NCBI GenBank assembly: GCA_903970145.1
Contig: CAJCHO010000060.1
Coordinates: 1-64,000, forward strand
Direction: 5' to 3'
DNA: 64,000 nt
DNA from: Mycobacteriaceae bacterium
GTDB lineage: Bacteria > Pseudomonadota > Gammaproteobacteria > Burkholderiales > Burkholderiaceae_D
Shown: positions 53,220 through 64,000 of the stretch, one piece after another
Layout of the letters: each line of letters starts with the position of its first letter
How positions within the stretch are numbered: position 1 is the first letter of the stretch
Notes under the pieces: generated by a model
Database searches by the model: none
What the model saw: the letters and a program-made list of their open reading frames with translations, nothing else
Told to the model about the DNA's origin: nothing
Position numbers and translations under genes: made by a program

Positions 53220-54938
53220 TTAGCTCTGGTTGCTGTCGAGCTTTGCCTTGAGCAGCGCACCAAGATTGGTGGTGCCGCTCGCCGCGCCGCTTTCGGCGGC
53301 CATCTTGGCCATCGCTTCCTGGGTATCGACAGTGTCACGCGCCTTGATCGACAGGTTGATGCTGCGGTTCTTGCGATCGATGTTGATCACCATCGCCGTT
53401 ACCGAATCACCTTCCTTGATGTGGTTGCGCGCGTCCTCAACCCGGTCACGGGCGATTTCCGAGGCGCGCAGGTAGCCTTCGACATCGTTGGCCAGCTGGA
53501 TGACCGCTCCCTTGGCGTCGACGCTCTTGACGGTACCGGCAACGACAGCACCCTTGTCGAAGGTCGCGGCAAAGTTCGAGAACGGATCGCCCTCGAGCTG
53601 CTTGACACCCAGCGAAATGCGCTCGCGCTCGACATCGATGGCCAGAACCATGGCTTCGAGTTCATCACCCTTCTTGAACTTGCGCACGGCCTCTTCGCCC
53701 GGCTCGGTCCAAGACAGATCAGACAGATGTACGAGGCCGTCGATGGCACCCGGCAGCCCGATGAATACGCCAAAGTCGGTGATCGACTTGATCGCGCCAC
53801 GAACCTTGTCGCCCTTCTTGTGGTTCAGGCTGAAGTCTTCCCAGGGATTGGGCTTGCACTGCTTCATGCCCAGGCTGATGCGACGACGGTCTTCGTCGAT
53901 CTCGAGGACCATGACCTCGACTTCGTCGCCCAGTTGCACAACCTTGCTCGGGGCGATGTTCTTGTTGGTCCAGTCCATTTCCGAGACGTGCACGAGGCCT
54001 TCGATACCCTGCTCGACTTCAACGAATGCGCCGTAGTCGGTCAGGTTGGTGACCTTGCCAAACAGGCGCGTGCTTTGCGGGTAGCGACGCGACAGACCGA
54101 CCCACGGGTCTTCGCCGAGCTGCTTGACGCCCAGCGACACGCGATTCTTTTCCTGGTCGAACTTGAGGACCTTGGCGGTGATTTCCTGACCCACCGAAAT
54201 CACTTCGGAGGGATGACGCACCCGGCGCCATGCCAGATCCGTAATGTGCAATAGACCGTCGATACCGCCGAGGTCGACGAACGCACCGTAGTCGGTGATG
54301 TTCTTGACCACACCGGTCACGATGGTGCCTTCCTTGAGAGTCTCAAGGAGCTTGGCGCGCTCTTCGCCCATCGACGCTTCGATCACGGCACGGCGTGACA
54401 GCACGACATTGTTGCGCTTGCGATCAAGCTTGATAACCTTGAACTCGAGGGTCTTGCCTTCGAACGGAGTCGTATCCTTGACCGGACGGGTATCGACGAG
54501 CGATCCCGGCAGGAAGGCGCGAATGCCGTTGGTCATGACGGTCAGGCCGCCCTTGACCTTGCCGGTGATGGTGCCCGATACCAGATCGCCGGTTTCGAGT
54601 GCCTTTTCGAGCGCCATCCAGGAGGCAAGGCGCTTGGCTTTGTCGCGCGAGAGCAGCGTATCGCCAAAGCCGTTTTCGAGCGATTCGATGGCCACGCTGA
54701 CATAGTCGCCGGGCTTGACATCGATTTCGCCCATGTCGTTCTTGAATTCGTCGACCGGGATGAAGCTTTCGGATTTCAGGCCAGCATTGACGACCACGAA
54801 GTTGTAGTCGACCCGAACCACTTCGGCGGTGATCACTTCTCCGGCGCGCATGTCATGGCGCGTCAGACTTTCTTCGAAGAGTGCGGCAAAGCTTTCGGCT
54901 GGGTTGGTGCTGGGAATGGAGGCTGCGAGAGAAGACAT
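53220..54938 (-). CDS. rpsA: 30S ribosomal protein S1
   Basis: 572 residues. Six S1 RNA-binding repeats from about 35 onward, each with the [13 protein letters not shown]-type strand pattern. Helps recruit mRNA with weak Shine-Dalgarno sequences. Its own start has no Shine-Dalgarno; a hairpin sits just upstream, as expected for S1 autoregulation. Confidence 0.98.
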   Translation of the reverse strand: MSSLAASIPSTNPAESFAALFEESLTRHDMRAGEVITAEVVRVDYNFVVVNAGLKSESFIPVDEFKNDMGEIDVKPGDYVSVAIESLENGFGDTLLSRDKAKRLASWMALEKALETGDLVSGTITGKVKGGLTVMTNGIRAFLPGSLVDTRPVKDTTPFEGKTLEFKVIKLDRKRNNVVLSRRAVIEASMGEERAKLLETLKEGTIVTGVVKNITDYGAFVDLGGIDGLLHITDLAWRRVRHPSEVISVGQEITAKVLKFDQEKNRVSLGVKQLGEDPWVGLSRRYPQSTRLFGKVTNLTDYGAFVEVEQGIEGLVHVSEMDWTNKNIAPSKVVQLGDEVEVMVLEIDEDRRRISLGMKQCKPNPWEDFSLNHKKGDKVRGAIKSITDFGVFIGLPGAIDGLVHLSDLSWTEPGEEAVRKFKKGDELEAMVLAIDVERERISLGVKQLEGDPFSNFAATFDKGAVVAGTVKSVDAKGAVIQLANDVEGYLRASEIARDRVEDARNHIKEGDSVTAMVINIDRKNRSINLSIKARDTVDTQEAMAKMAAESGAASGTTNLGALLKAKLDSNQS

Positions 54939-54951
54939 AAGTGGTTAAACA

Positions 54952-54968
54952 CTGCACAAGGTGTGCAG
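54952..54968 (-). promoter_or_regulatory. Hairpin in the rpsA translation-initiation region
   Basis: CTGCACA (54952-54958) and TGTGCAG (54962-54968) form a perfect 7-bp stem with a 3-base loop, 13 bases before the rpsA ATG. No Shine-Dalgarno sequence lies in between. E. coli rpsA is also SD-less with hairpins and is autoregulated by S1. Confidence 0.55.
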
Positions 54969-55059
54969 ACCCTGAGGTTAGATTAAATGGAACTGCAAAA
55001 TGGCCTGCGCACGAAGCGCAAGCCCCCAAACGCGGCCACGGCCGACCGAACTGGCGGAT

Positions 55060-55728
55060 TCAGGGAGCCGATCCCAAACCGCGCTTAGCCGCGCAGTCGA
55101 GCACCTGTGCTACCACCTCTTCAATACCAAGCTCGGAACTGTCGATCGTCACTGCATCCTCTGCCTTCACCAGGGGAGCCGCGGCGCGCTGTGTGTCGCG
55201 CGCGTCGCGTTCTCGAAGATCGTGCAAAAGGGACGACATATTAGCAATAATTCCGTTTTCTATCAACTGCTTAGTGCGGCGTTGCACGCGCGCCTCGACA
55301 CTTGCAATCAGATAGATCTTCAGTTGCGCGTCGGGAAATACCACAGTACCCATGTCGCGGCCGTCGGCAACGAGCCCTGGCGCCATCCGAAAAGCGCGCT
55401 GGCGCTCCAGAAGTGCGGTGCGAACCGCCGGGAAAACCGCAATTTTGGACGCGCTCGAACCCACTTCCTCGGCGCGCAAGCCGAGGCTGACCTCGACTCC
55501 CTCGAGATAGATCTTCTGACCGGCAAAGCGCACATCCAGCCGCGCCGCAATCTCGCCCAGAGCCTTGGCATCGTCGAGCGCCTGATGCCGCTGCAAGGCC
55601 GCCAGGGCTGTCAGCCGATAGAGTGCTCCACTGTCCAGACAGTGGTAGCCAAGCGCCTGGGCGACGCGATGGGCGACCGTCCCCTTGCCCGAGGCGGTCG
55701 GTCCGTCGATCGTGACGACCGGGATCAC
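55060..55728 (-). CDS. cmk: Cytidylate kinase
   Basis: 222 residues. Phosphorylates CMP and dCMP. P-loop [10 protein letters not shown] at 9-18 and the CMP-binding YRLTALAAL and [11 protein letters not shown] regions. Overlaps aroA by four bases. Confidence 0.97.
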   Translation of the reverse strand: MIPVVTIDGPTASGKGTVAHRVAQALGYHCLDSGALYRLTALAALQRHQALDDAKALGEIAARLDVRFAGQKIYLEGVEVSLGLRAEEVGSSASKIAVFPAVRTALLERQRAFRMAPGLVADGRDMGTVVFPDAQLKIYLIASVEARVQRRTKQLIENGIIANMSSLLHDLRERDARDTQRAAAPLVKAEDAVTIDSSELGIEEVVAQVLDCAAKRGLGSAP

Positions 55729-57068
55729 GTGGCCTCGTGCCCTGGATTGGCAAGCCGCGCCAGTTCGACGAAAAACTCGGGAAATGTCTTAGCCACACAG
55801 CCTGGATCGTTGATCTCTACGGCGACTTCGCCACACGCGGCTAGGGCAAAACTCATCGCCATACGGTGGTCGTCATAGGTGTCTATAGTTGCCGGATTGA
55901 TGCGCTTGGGTGGGTCGATGCGCAAAAAATCAGCCCCGGCGGTAACGTGGGCACCCAGCTTGGCAAGCTCAACCGCCATGGCGGCGATGCGATCGGTCTC
56001 CTTGACCCGCCAGCTGCCGATATTGCGCAGGGTCGACGGTCCATTGGCAAACATCGCCAGCATGGCGACCGTCATCGCAGCATCGGGCATGTGGTTGAAA
56101 TCGGCGTCGATCGGACGCAGGCGGTAGCCGCTCGCCATTCCTGGCGAAGCCGCCTCGATCCAGTCCGGTCCATAGCTCAAGGTTGCGCCCATCTGGTCAA
56201 GGACCTCGGCAAAACGCACATCCGCCTGCTTGCTGGTGCGGCCGATTCCCATGACCCGCACCGGTCCCCCCGCAAGCGCGCCGAGCGCCAGAAAATAGCT
56301 GGCCGACGATGCATCGCCCTCGACAGCAAATTCCTCGGGGGCTCGATAGTGCGAATCCTGCGGCACCTCGAATACCGGCTCAGGCGCGCCCGGATCGCCC
56401 GCAATGTCGACGCCAAAGTGCGCCATCAGATCGATAGTCAGCGCCACGTATGGCCGCGAGATCAGCGGTCCCTCGACCATGATCGAGACCGGGCCGCCCG
56501 CGCTCATCAAGGGTGCTGCCTGGAGAATGCCGGTCAGGAACTGGCTCGAGGCATCGCCGCGCACGCTCAGCCGACGCGAGTGGCCCAGTTGGGCCGGCTC
56601 AACGAACAGGGGAAAATAGCCGCTCTTGCCCAGATAGTGGATCTGCGCCCCGAGCGGACGCAGGGCATCGACCAGATCGCTGATGGGTCGCTCATGCATG
56701 CGCGCAACGCCCGACATGCGATAGCGGCTGCCCGTAAACGCCAGCACAGCCAGGAGCGAGCGCGCGCTCAGGCCCGAATTGCCAAGCTGGATATCGGCCT
56801 CGCGACGTGGTAACTGTGCGGCCCCACTGATCTCGAAGACACCGGGCGCGGGATTGCGGATCGGAACGCCACAGGCTGCCAGCGCGCCGCGCATGACCGC
56901 CGTGTCGTCCGATTCGAGCACGCCCGTCAAGCGCGTCGCGCCCTGCGCGAGTGCTGCGAGCAGCAGAGCGCGAATCGAAATGCTCTTGGATCCCGGCAGC
57001 ACGATCGAGCCACGCACCGTGCGCAAAGGCGCGACGGTGAGGCTCTCGCCTGACGGACCGGCGTTCAC
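55725..57068 (-). CDS. aroA: EPSP synthase (3-phosphoshikimate 1-carboxyvinyltransferase)
   Basis: 447 residues. Sixth step of the shikimate pathway, the glyphosate target. The N-terminal region [21 protein letters not shown] (about 24-44) replaces the usual SKS(V/L)(T/S)NR with SKSISIR, so Asn is Ile/Arg shifted; the second loop is LGNSGLSAR at 96-104 where many enzymes have GN(A/S)GT. Overlaps tyrA and cmk by four bases each. Confidence 0.95.
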   Translation of the reverse strand: MNAGPSGESLTVAPLRTVRGSIVLPGSKSISIRALLLAALAQGATRLTGVLESDDTAVMRGALAACGVPIRNPAPGVFEISGAAQLPRREADIQLGNSGLSARSLLAVLAFTGSRYRMSGVARMHERPISDLVDALRPLGAQIHYLGKSGYFPLFVEPAQLGHSRRLSVRGDASSQFLTGILQAAPLMSAGGPVSIMVEGPLISRPYVALTIDLMAHFGVDIAGDPGAPEPVFEVPQDSHYRAPEEFAVEGDASSASYFLALGALAGGPVRVMGIGRTSKQADVRFAEVLDQMGATLSYGPDWIEAASPGMASGYRLRPIDADFNHMPDAAMTVAMLAMFANGPSTLRNIGSWRVKETDRIAAMAVELAKLGAHVTAGADFLRIDPPKRINPATIDTYDDHRMAMSFALAACGEVAVEINDPGCVAKTFPEFFVELARLANPGHEAT

Positions 57069-57946
57069 GAGCGCAGCTCCGGCGGCGCAAGCTTGGCCAG
57101 TTCTTCGCGAGCAGCGCGGGCGCGCTCGAAGGTAGCAAGGAGGAGCTGCGCGTCGCCGCCGGCAAGCGCCTCACGCAGGCCGGCACATTGCGCGAGAAAG
57201 CCGTCGAGCTCGGCAAGGAGCGCCGCGCGATTGGCCAGGGCGATGTCGCGCCACATCTCCGGATTGCTCGCCGCGATGCGCGAAAAGTCGCGCAGCCCGC
57301 TGCCCGCGTAATCGAACAACTCGCGCACATTGGGCGCCACAGCAAGGTGCGCCATGGCGGCAAAGGCGATCATGTGCGGGGCATGGCTGACGGCTGCGAG
57401 CACGCGGTCATGTCGGGTCGCATCCATTTCGGTGACGTGCGCGCCGCATGCCTGCCAGGCCGAGCGCACCAGTGCGAGGGCCTTGCCATCCGTCTCGGCA
57501 AGTGGCGTGAGTACGACCCGCTTACCGACGAACAGATCAGCGCGCGCGGCCGCAGGACCGCTTTCGTGCGCGCCGGCGATCGGGTGTCCCGGGACAAACC
57601 GGCCGAGCTGCGTAATCAGCACCTCGCGCGCCGCGCTCACCACATCGGCCTTGGTGCTTCCGGCGTCGGTCACGACCGTGTCCTTCCCGAGTCCCACGAG
57701 CAGGCCTTGCAGGATGGTCGCAGTCTGGGCAACCGGCGCCGCGATCAGCACCAGCTGGCTGCCCTCGAGCGCTGCGACCGGATCGCTCTCGATACGGTCG
57801 ATGATGCCAAGCTTTTGCGCCAGATCGAGGCTTGCGCGCGTGCGCCCCAAGCCGACGACTTCCCCGACTTCGCCACGCGACTTCAGGGCGAGCGCGAATG
57901 AGCCACCAATGAGCCCGACGCCGACCAGCGTGATGCGCCCAAGCAT
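57065..57946 (-). CDS. tyrA: Prephenate dehydrogenase
   Basis: 293 residues. NAD-dependent conversion of prephenate to hydroxyphenylpyruvate for tyrosine. GVGLIGGSFALAL at 9-21, HPIAGAHESG near 128. ATG at 57946 is chosen because the upstream in-frame ATG would start inside hisC and lacks similarity. Starts five bases after the hisC stop; overlaps aroA by four. Confidence 0.95.
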   Translation of the reverse strand: MLGRITLVGVGLIGGSFALALKSRGEVGEVVGLGRTRASLDLAQKLGIIDRIESDPVAALEGSQLVLIAAPVAQTATILQGLLVGLGKDTVVTDAGSTKADVVSAAREVLITQLGRFVPGHPIAGAHESGPAAARADLFVGKRVVLTPLAETDGKALALVRSAWQACGAHVTEMDATRHDRVLAAVSHAPHMIAFAAMAHLAVAPNVRELFDYAGSGLRDFSRIAASNPEMWRDIALANRAALLAELDGFLAQCAGLREALAGGDAQLLLATFERARAAREELAKLAPPELRS

Positions 57947-57950
57947 CGGC

Positions 57951-59081
57951 TCAGGCACGCAGCGCGGGGCCGAGCGCATCGATGAACTGCGCGTTTTCCG
58001 CGGGTAAGCCGATCGAGACGCGCAGCCATTGCGGCAGGCCGTAATTGGCTACCGGACGCACGATGATGCCCACTTTGAGCAGCGCCGCGCTCACGCGGAC
58101 ACCCGCCTGGTCGTCCTCACCGACACGAACCAGCACGAAATTGCCGAACGATGGGATATAGCGCAGGCCCATCTGATCGAATGACGCGCACAGCCGCTGG
58201 TTGCCGAGTGCATTGTTCTCGTAACTGCGCAAGAGGAATTCGTCATCCGCAAGTGCGGCAGCGGCAGCGGCCTGCGCGACGCTACTGACATTGAAGGGCT
58301 GGCGGATCCGATTGAGGATATCGGTGATCGCAGGCTGGGCAATTGCATAACCGACCCTAAGGCCAGCCAGGCCGTAGGCCTTGGAGAAGGTGCGCGCCAG
58401 GATCAGATTGGGAAAGCGCTCCACCCAGCGGGTCGAATCGAATCGCAGATGCTGCGGCAGGTACTCGTTGTAGGCCTCATCGAGCACTACGACGATATGG
58501 GAGGGTATCTCGCCGAGGAATGCCTCGATCGCATCACTGGCGACATAGGTGCCGGTCGGATTGTTGGGATTGGCGAGAAAGATCAACTGGGTGTCGTCGC
58601 TTACCGCCCTCGACATGGCCGCCAGATCATGGCCGAGACCGCCGTCGGCGCCAACCACGATGGCACGCGCTCCGACCGCCTGGGTGGCAAGCCCGTAGAC
58701 GACGAACGAGTATTGCGAGAACACCGCGCTCTTGCCCGGCTGCAAGAAAGCCTGCGCGGCGAGCACCAGGATGTCATTGCTGCCATTGCCAAGCGTCAGC
58801 CAGTCCAGGGGCACGTCAAAGCGCTTTGAGAGAGCTTCTTTGAGAACAAAGGCATTGCCATCCGGATAACGCGCGAGTTCACTCATCGCCTCAAGCATGG
58901 CCGCGCGCGCCGACTGCGGCATGCCAAGCGGATTCTCGTTGGACGCGAGCTTGACGATGCGCGCCGGATCAAGCCCGAATTCACGCGCCACTTCGTCGAT
59001 CGGCTTGCCCCCGACATAGGGTGCAATCGCCGCGACATAGTCGGCGACCGGCAGACGGCTGGCAGGCACAAACGCTGTCAT
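57951..59081 (-). CDS. hisC: Histidinol-phosphate / aromatic aminotransferase
   Basis: 376 residues. PLP lysine K234 in TFSKAYGLAG, SNENPLGMP at 47-55, NPNNPTGT at 171-178. In this betaproteobacterial cluster it is often called hisC2 and may serve in aromatic amino-acid transamination rather than histidine synthesis. 14 bases from pheA. Confidence 0.93.
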   Translation of the reverse strand: MTAFVPASRLPVADYVAAIAPYVGGKPIDEVAREFGLDPARIVKLASNENPLGMPQSARAAMLEAMSELARYPDGNAFVLKEALSKRFDVPLDWLTLGNGSNDILVLAAQAFLQPGKSAVFSQYSFVVYGLATQAVGARAIVVGADGGLGHDLAAMSRAVSDDTQLIFLANPNNPTGTYVASDAIEAFLGEIPSHIVVVLDEAYNEYLPQHLRFDSTRWVERFPNLILARTFSKAYGLAGLRVGYAIAQPAITDILNRIRQPFNVSSVAQAAAAAALADDEFLLRSYENNALGNQRLCASFDQMGLRYIPSFGNFVLVRVGEDDQAGVRVSAALLKVGIIVRPVANYGLPQWLRVSIGLPAENAQFIDALGPALRA

Positions 59082-59094
59082 CGCATTCCTTGAT

Positions 59095-60180
59095 TTAGCT
59101 CACCGGATACGAGCCAAGCAGTTTGTAGAATCCGGTCATGGACTGCAATTCGTGCAAGGCGGCGGCGACGGACGGATCGCTTCGATGTCCCGCTACGTCG
59201 ATGTAGAAGTAGTAACTCCACACACCCATGCGGGCCGGTCGAGACTCAAACCGTGTCATGGAAACGCCATGGTGCTTCAAGGGTCCCAGAATGTCATAGA
59301 CGGCACCCGGCTGGTTGGGTACCGAGACTATCAGCGAGGTGTGATCCCGGCCGGACGGGGCCGACTCCTCGCGTCCGAGGATCGCAAAGCGCGTCATATT
59401 GTGCACATCGTCCTGGATGTGATGCGCGAGCGCCTGCAATCCGTAGTAACTGCCGGCGATCTCGCCCGCAACCGCGGCCACTCCCGGTTCACTGGCAGCC
59501 AGGCGCGCAGCTTCGCCGTTGGACGAGACCGCGACGCGCTCAATGCCCGGATAGTGGCTATTGAGCCAGCGTGCGCACTGGGCGAGCGCCTGCGAGTGGG
59601 CGCAGATGCGGGTGATAGGCAGCGCGGCATCGCCTTTGCTCCACAGGTGATGCTCGATCTTCAATCCGATCTCGGCCGTGATCACGAGGTTGGTAGCGAG
59701 CAGCAGATCAAGGCTCTGCCCGACGACACCTTCGCTGGAATTCTCGACCGGCACCACGCCGTAATCGGCCGCCGAGGTCTCGACCTTGCGAAAAATCTCC
59801 TCGATGGACGCGCAGGCACTGGCCTCTACGCTCTGACCGAACTGGGTGCGCAAGGCCTGCTCGCTGAAGGTGCCGCGCGGTCCGAGATAAGCGACGACCA
59901 GCGTGCGCTCCAGGGCGCGACAGGCCGACATGATCTCGCGGTAGATATGCGCCACGCCGTCGTCACTCAGCGGCCCCTGATTGTGCTCGGCCAGGCGCGC
60001 CAGCACCTGCGCCTCGCGCTCGGGACGAAACACCGCAGCATTGCTGCGTTCTTTGGTCGCGCCGACGTCCTGAGCGATGCGCGCACGACGGTTTAGCGCC
60101 GCGAGGATCTCAAGATCGATCTCATCGATGCGCGCGCGCAGCGCTTCCAGTTCGGCTTGTTTGGGCTCTTGTTTGGCCAT
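59095..60180 (-). CDS. pheA: Bifunctional chorismate mutase / prephenate dehydratase
   Basis: 361 residues. N-terminal AroQ chorismate mutase (about 1-95, with RIDEIDLEILAALNRRARIA), then prephenate dehydratase (GPRGTFSEQA), then an ACT domain (PGAVYDILGPLKHHGVSMTRFESRP) for feedback by phenylalanine. 12 bases from serC. Confidence 0.96.
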   Translation of the reverse strand: MAKQEPKQAELEALRARIDEIDLEILAALNRRARIAQDVGATKERSNAAVFRPEREAQVLARLAEHNQGPLSDDGVAHIYREIMSACRALERTLVVAYLGPRGTFSEQALRTQFGQSVEASACASIEEIFRKVETSAADYGVVPVENSSEGVVGQSLDLLLATNLVITAEIGLKIEHHLWSKGDAALPITRICAHSQALAQCARWLNSHYPGIERVAVSSNGEAARLAASEPGVAAVAGEIAGSYYGLQALAHHIQDDVHNMTRFAILGREESAPSGRDHTSLIVSVPNQPGAVYDILGPLKHHGVSMTRFESRPARMGVWSYYFYIDVAGHRSDPSVAAALHELQSMTGFYKLLGSYPVS

Positions 60181-60192
60181 CTGTAGATCCGC

Positions 60193-61290
60193 TCAAGCGT
60201 GAAGCCGCGCAAACTCGGCGAGGTATGCGGTGAGTGCCTCGACGCCAGCCAGCGGCATAGCATTGTAGATCGAGGCGCGCATTCCGCCGACCGTCTTGTG
60301 GCCCTTCAAGCCGACGAGCTGGCGTTCGCGCGCACCCTCCAGAAAACGCGCGTCGAGCGCCGCATCCGGCAGGAAAAACGGTACATTCATGCGCGAGCGG
60401 TCGGCGGCCACCACCCGGGTGCGATAAAACGGCGTCGCGTCGAGTGCCCCATAGAGGAGGTGCGCCTTCCGAAGATTGCGCGCCTCAAGGGCAGCGACTC
60501 CCGACAAGGCGCCTTCGCGCTGGCGACTGATCCATTCGAATACCAATCCTGCAATGTAGATGGCATAGGTCGGCGGGGTGTTGTACATGGACTGGTTTTG
60601 CGCCACCAGCTGGTAATTGAACGCCGATGGGCACAGCGCATGCGCCGCACCGAGCAGGTCGTCGTGCACGATCACGATCGTCAATCCCGCTGGTCCGATG
60701 TTCTTCTGCGCACCCGCGTAGATCAGTCCGAAGCGTGCCACATCGATGCGACGCGACAGGATATTCGATGACATGTCGGCGACCAGAGGCACGTCGCGGG
60801 GTGGTTCCGGGACCCACGAATACTCAAGTCCGTCGATGGTCTCGTTGGCGCAGATGTGCAGATACGCCGCCTCGGGACGCATCTGCCATTGCTCGATAGG
60901 GGGGATGCGCGTGAATCCCGAATCTGCCCCTGAGGCCACTTCACGCACATCGCAGTAGCGCGCCGCCTCGCGGATCGATTTGGTCGACCAGGAACCCGTG
61001 TTGACATAATCGGCCTGGACGCGTCCACGCAACAGGTTCAGCGGAACGATGGCATTCTCGGCCAGAGCACCCCCCTGCATGAACAGGATCCGGTATTCGG
61101 AGGGGACGGAGAGCAGGCTGCGCAGATCCGCTTCGGCCTTTTGCGCGATCGAGCCGAACTCGGCACTGCGGTGACTCATCTCCATCACCGAGACGCCGCT
61201 GCCGCGCCAGTCCAGCATCTCGCGCGCGGCCTGCTCAAGCACTTCGCCTGGCAGGGCGGCCGGGCCCGCCGAAAAATTATGGACGCGCAA
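60193..61290 (-). CDS. serC: Phosphoserine aminotransferase
   Basis: 365 residues. Makes phosphoserine (serine synthesis) and 4-phosphohydroxythreonine (PLP synthesis). [14 protein letters not shown] start, PLP lysine K196 in [10 protein letters not shown]. 42 bases from gyrA, same strand. Confidence 0.97.
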   Translation of the reverse strand: MRVHNFSAGPAALPGEVLEQAAREMLDWRGSGVSVMEMSHRSAEFGSIAQKAEADLRSLLSVPSEYRILFMQGGALAENAIVPLNLLRGRVQADYVNTGSWSTKSIREAARYCDVREVASGADSGFTRIPPIEQWQMRPEAAYLHICANETIDGLEYSWVPEPPRDVPLVADMSSNILSRRIDVARFGLIYAGAQKNIGPAGLTIVIVHDDLLGAAHALCPSAFNYQLVAQNQSMYNTPPTYAIYIAGLVFEWISRQREGALSGVAALEARNLRKAHLLYGALDATPFYRTRVVAADRSRMNVPFFLPDAALDARFLEGARERQLVGLKGHKTVGGMRASIYNAMPLAGVEALTAYLAEFARLHA

Positions 61291-61332
61291 GCTCAGCCCC
61301 GCGTCCGACCCGTGGCGCCGTGACGGGCCTGC

Positions 61333-63960
<2,628 letters not shown>

Positions 63961-64000
63961 TGAGGGGACGTTGAAAGAGGACTACGTACGCGCTGGCGGG

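Noticed and set aside
52845-54254. Plus-strand 469-codon open frame
   Set aside because: Antisense to ihfB and rpsA; the S1 repeats explain its periodic composition.
63961-64000. A gene upstream of gyrA at the window end
   Set aside because: Only 40 bases remain and no reading frame can be judged.

Overview
The window looks like ordinary chromosome of a GC-rich betaproteobacterium, most like Burkholderiales. The evidence is gene order: gyrA-serC-pheA-hisC-tyrA-aroA-cmk-rpsA-ihfB-lapA-lapB-ugd-rfaE1-hldD-cysM on one strand, folC-SPOR-cvpA-purF followed by metZ, and argH next to an AlgZ/AlgR-like pair and hemCDXY. There are no rRNA or tRNA genes, insertion sequences, phage genes or CRISPR arrays. 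The genus cannot be fixed from the sequence alone.

Layout. 1-508: the right end of a tandem array of about 160-bp units, each encoding a 43-residue peptide with a double-glycine-type leader and the same seven-residue tail (DAVLCFG); the left part of the array and any processing genes lie outside the window. 595-9065 (minus): metZ behind a leader with mutually exclusive hairpins, an orphan acyl-CoA carboxylase carboxyltransferase, a TIP30-like SDR, purF, cvpA, a SPOR protein, folC and a P-II gene. 9305-13986 (plus): a FemAB-like N-acyltransferase, an EamA transporter, an acyl-CoA ligase and a PLP dehydratase. 14086-22798 (minus): a dicarboxylate symporter, ppa, hemYXDC, a tautomerase and a LytTR two-component pair. 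22898-25624 (plus): argH and a Ser/Thr kinase fused to a cyclic-nucleotide-binding domain. 25629-29981: pmbA (minus), then darP, mog, an esterase and a nitronate monooxygenase (plus).

30054-36836 is a sensory and stress stretch of small genes with long spacers: a small lipoprotein, a lone receiver, a BON protein, a LuxR regulator convergent with a CHASE3-type histidine kinase, DUF1328, CsbD, a Crp/Fnr regulator carrying two PAS-like regions, and a VOC protein. 37120-40658 (minus) is a fatty-acid oxidation block (acyl-CoA dehydrogenase, etfA, etfB), followed by a deacetylase-family gene. 41868-46997 (plus) is the MoxR-DUF58-TgpA set coupled to mltB. 46967-63960 (minus) is the conserved cysM-to-gyrA superblock covering cysteine, heptose, UDP-glucuronate, LPS quality control, IHF, S1, aromatic amino acids, serine and gyrase.

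The most unusual element is the peptide array. The processing-signal region and tail are invariant in all copies, while the front half of the leader drifts. Aligning to the canonical double-glycine consensus puts the cut after the third glycine and predicts a heptapeptide, DAVLCFG, made from several gene copies. Other points worth a second look are the metZ leader switch, the Crp-PAS fusion, the kinase-cNMP fusion and several palindromic operator candidates.
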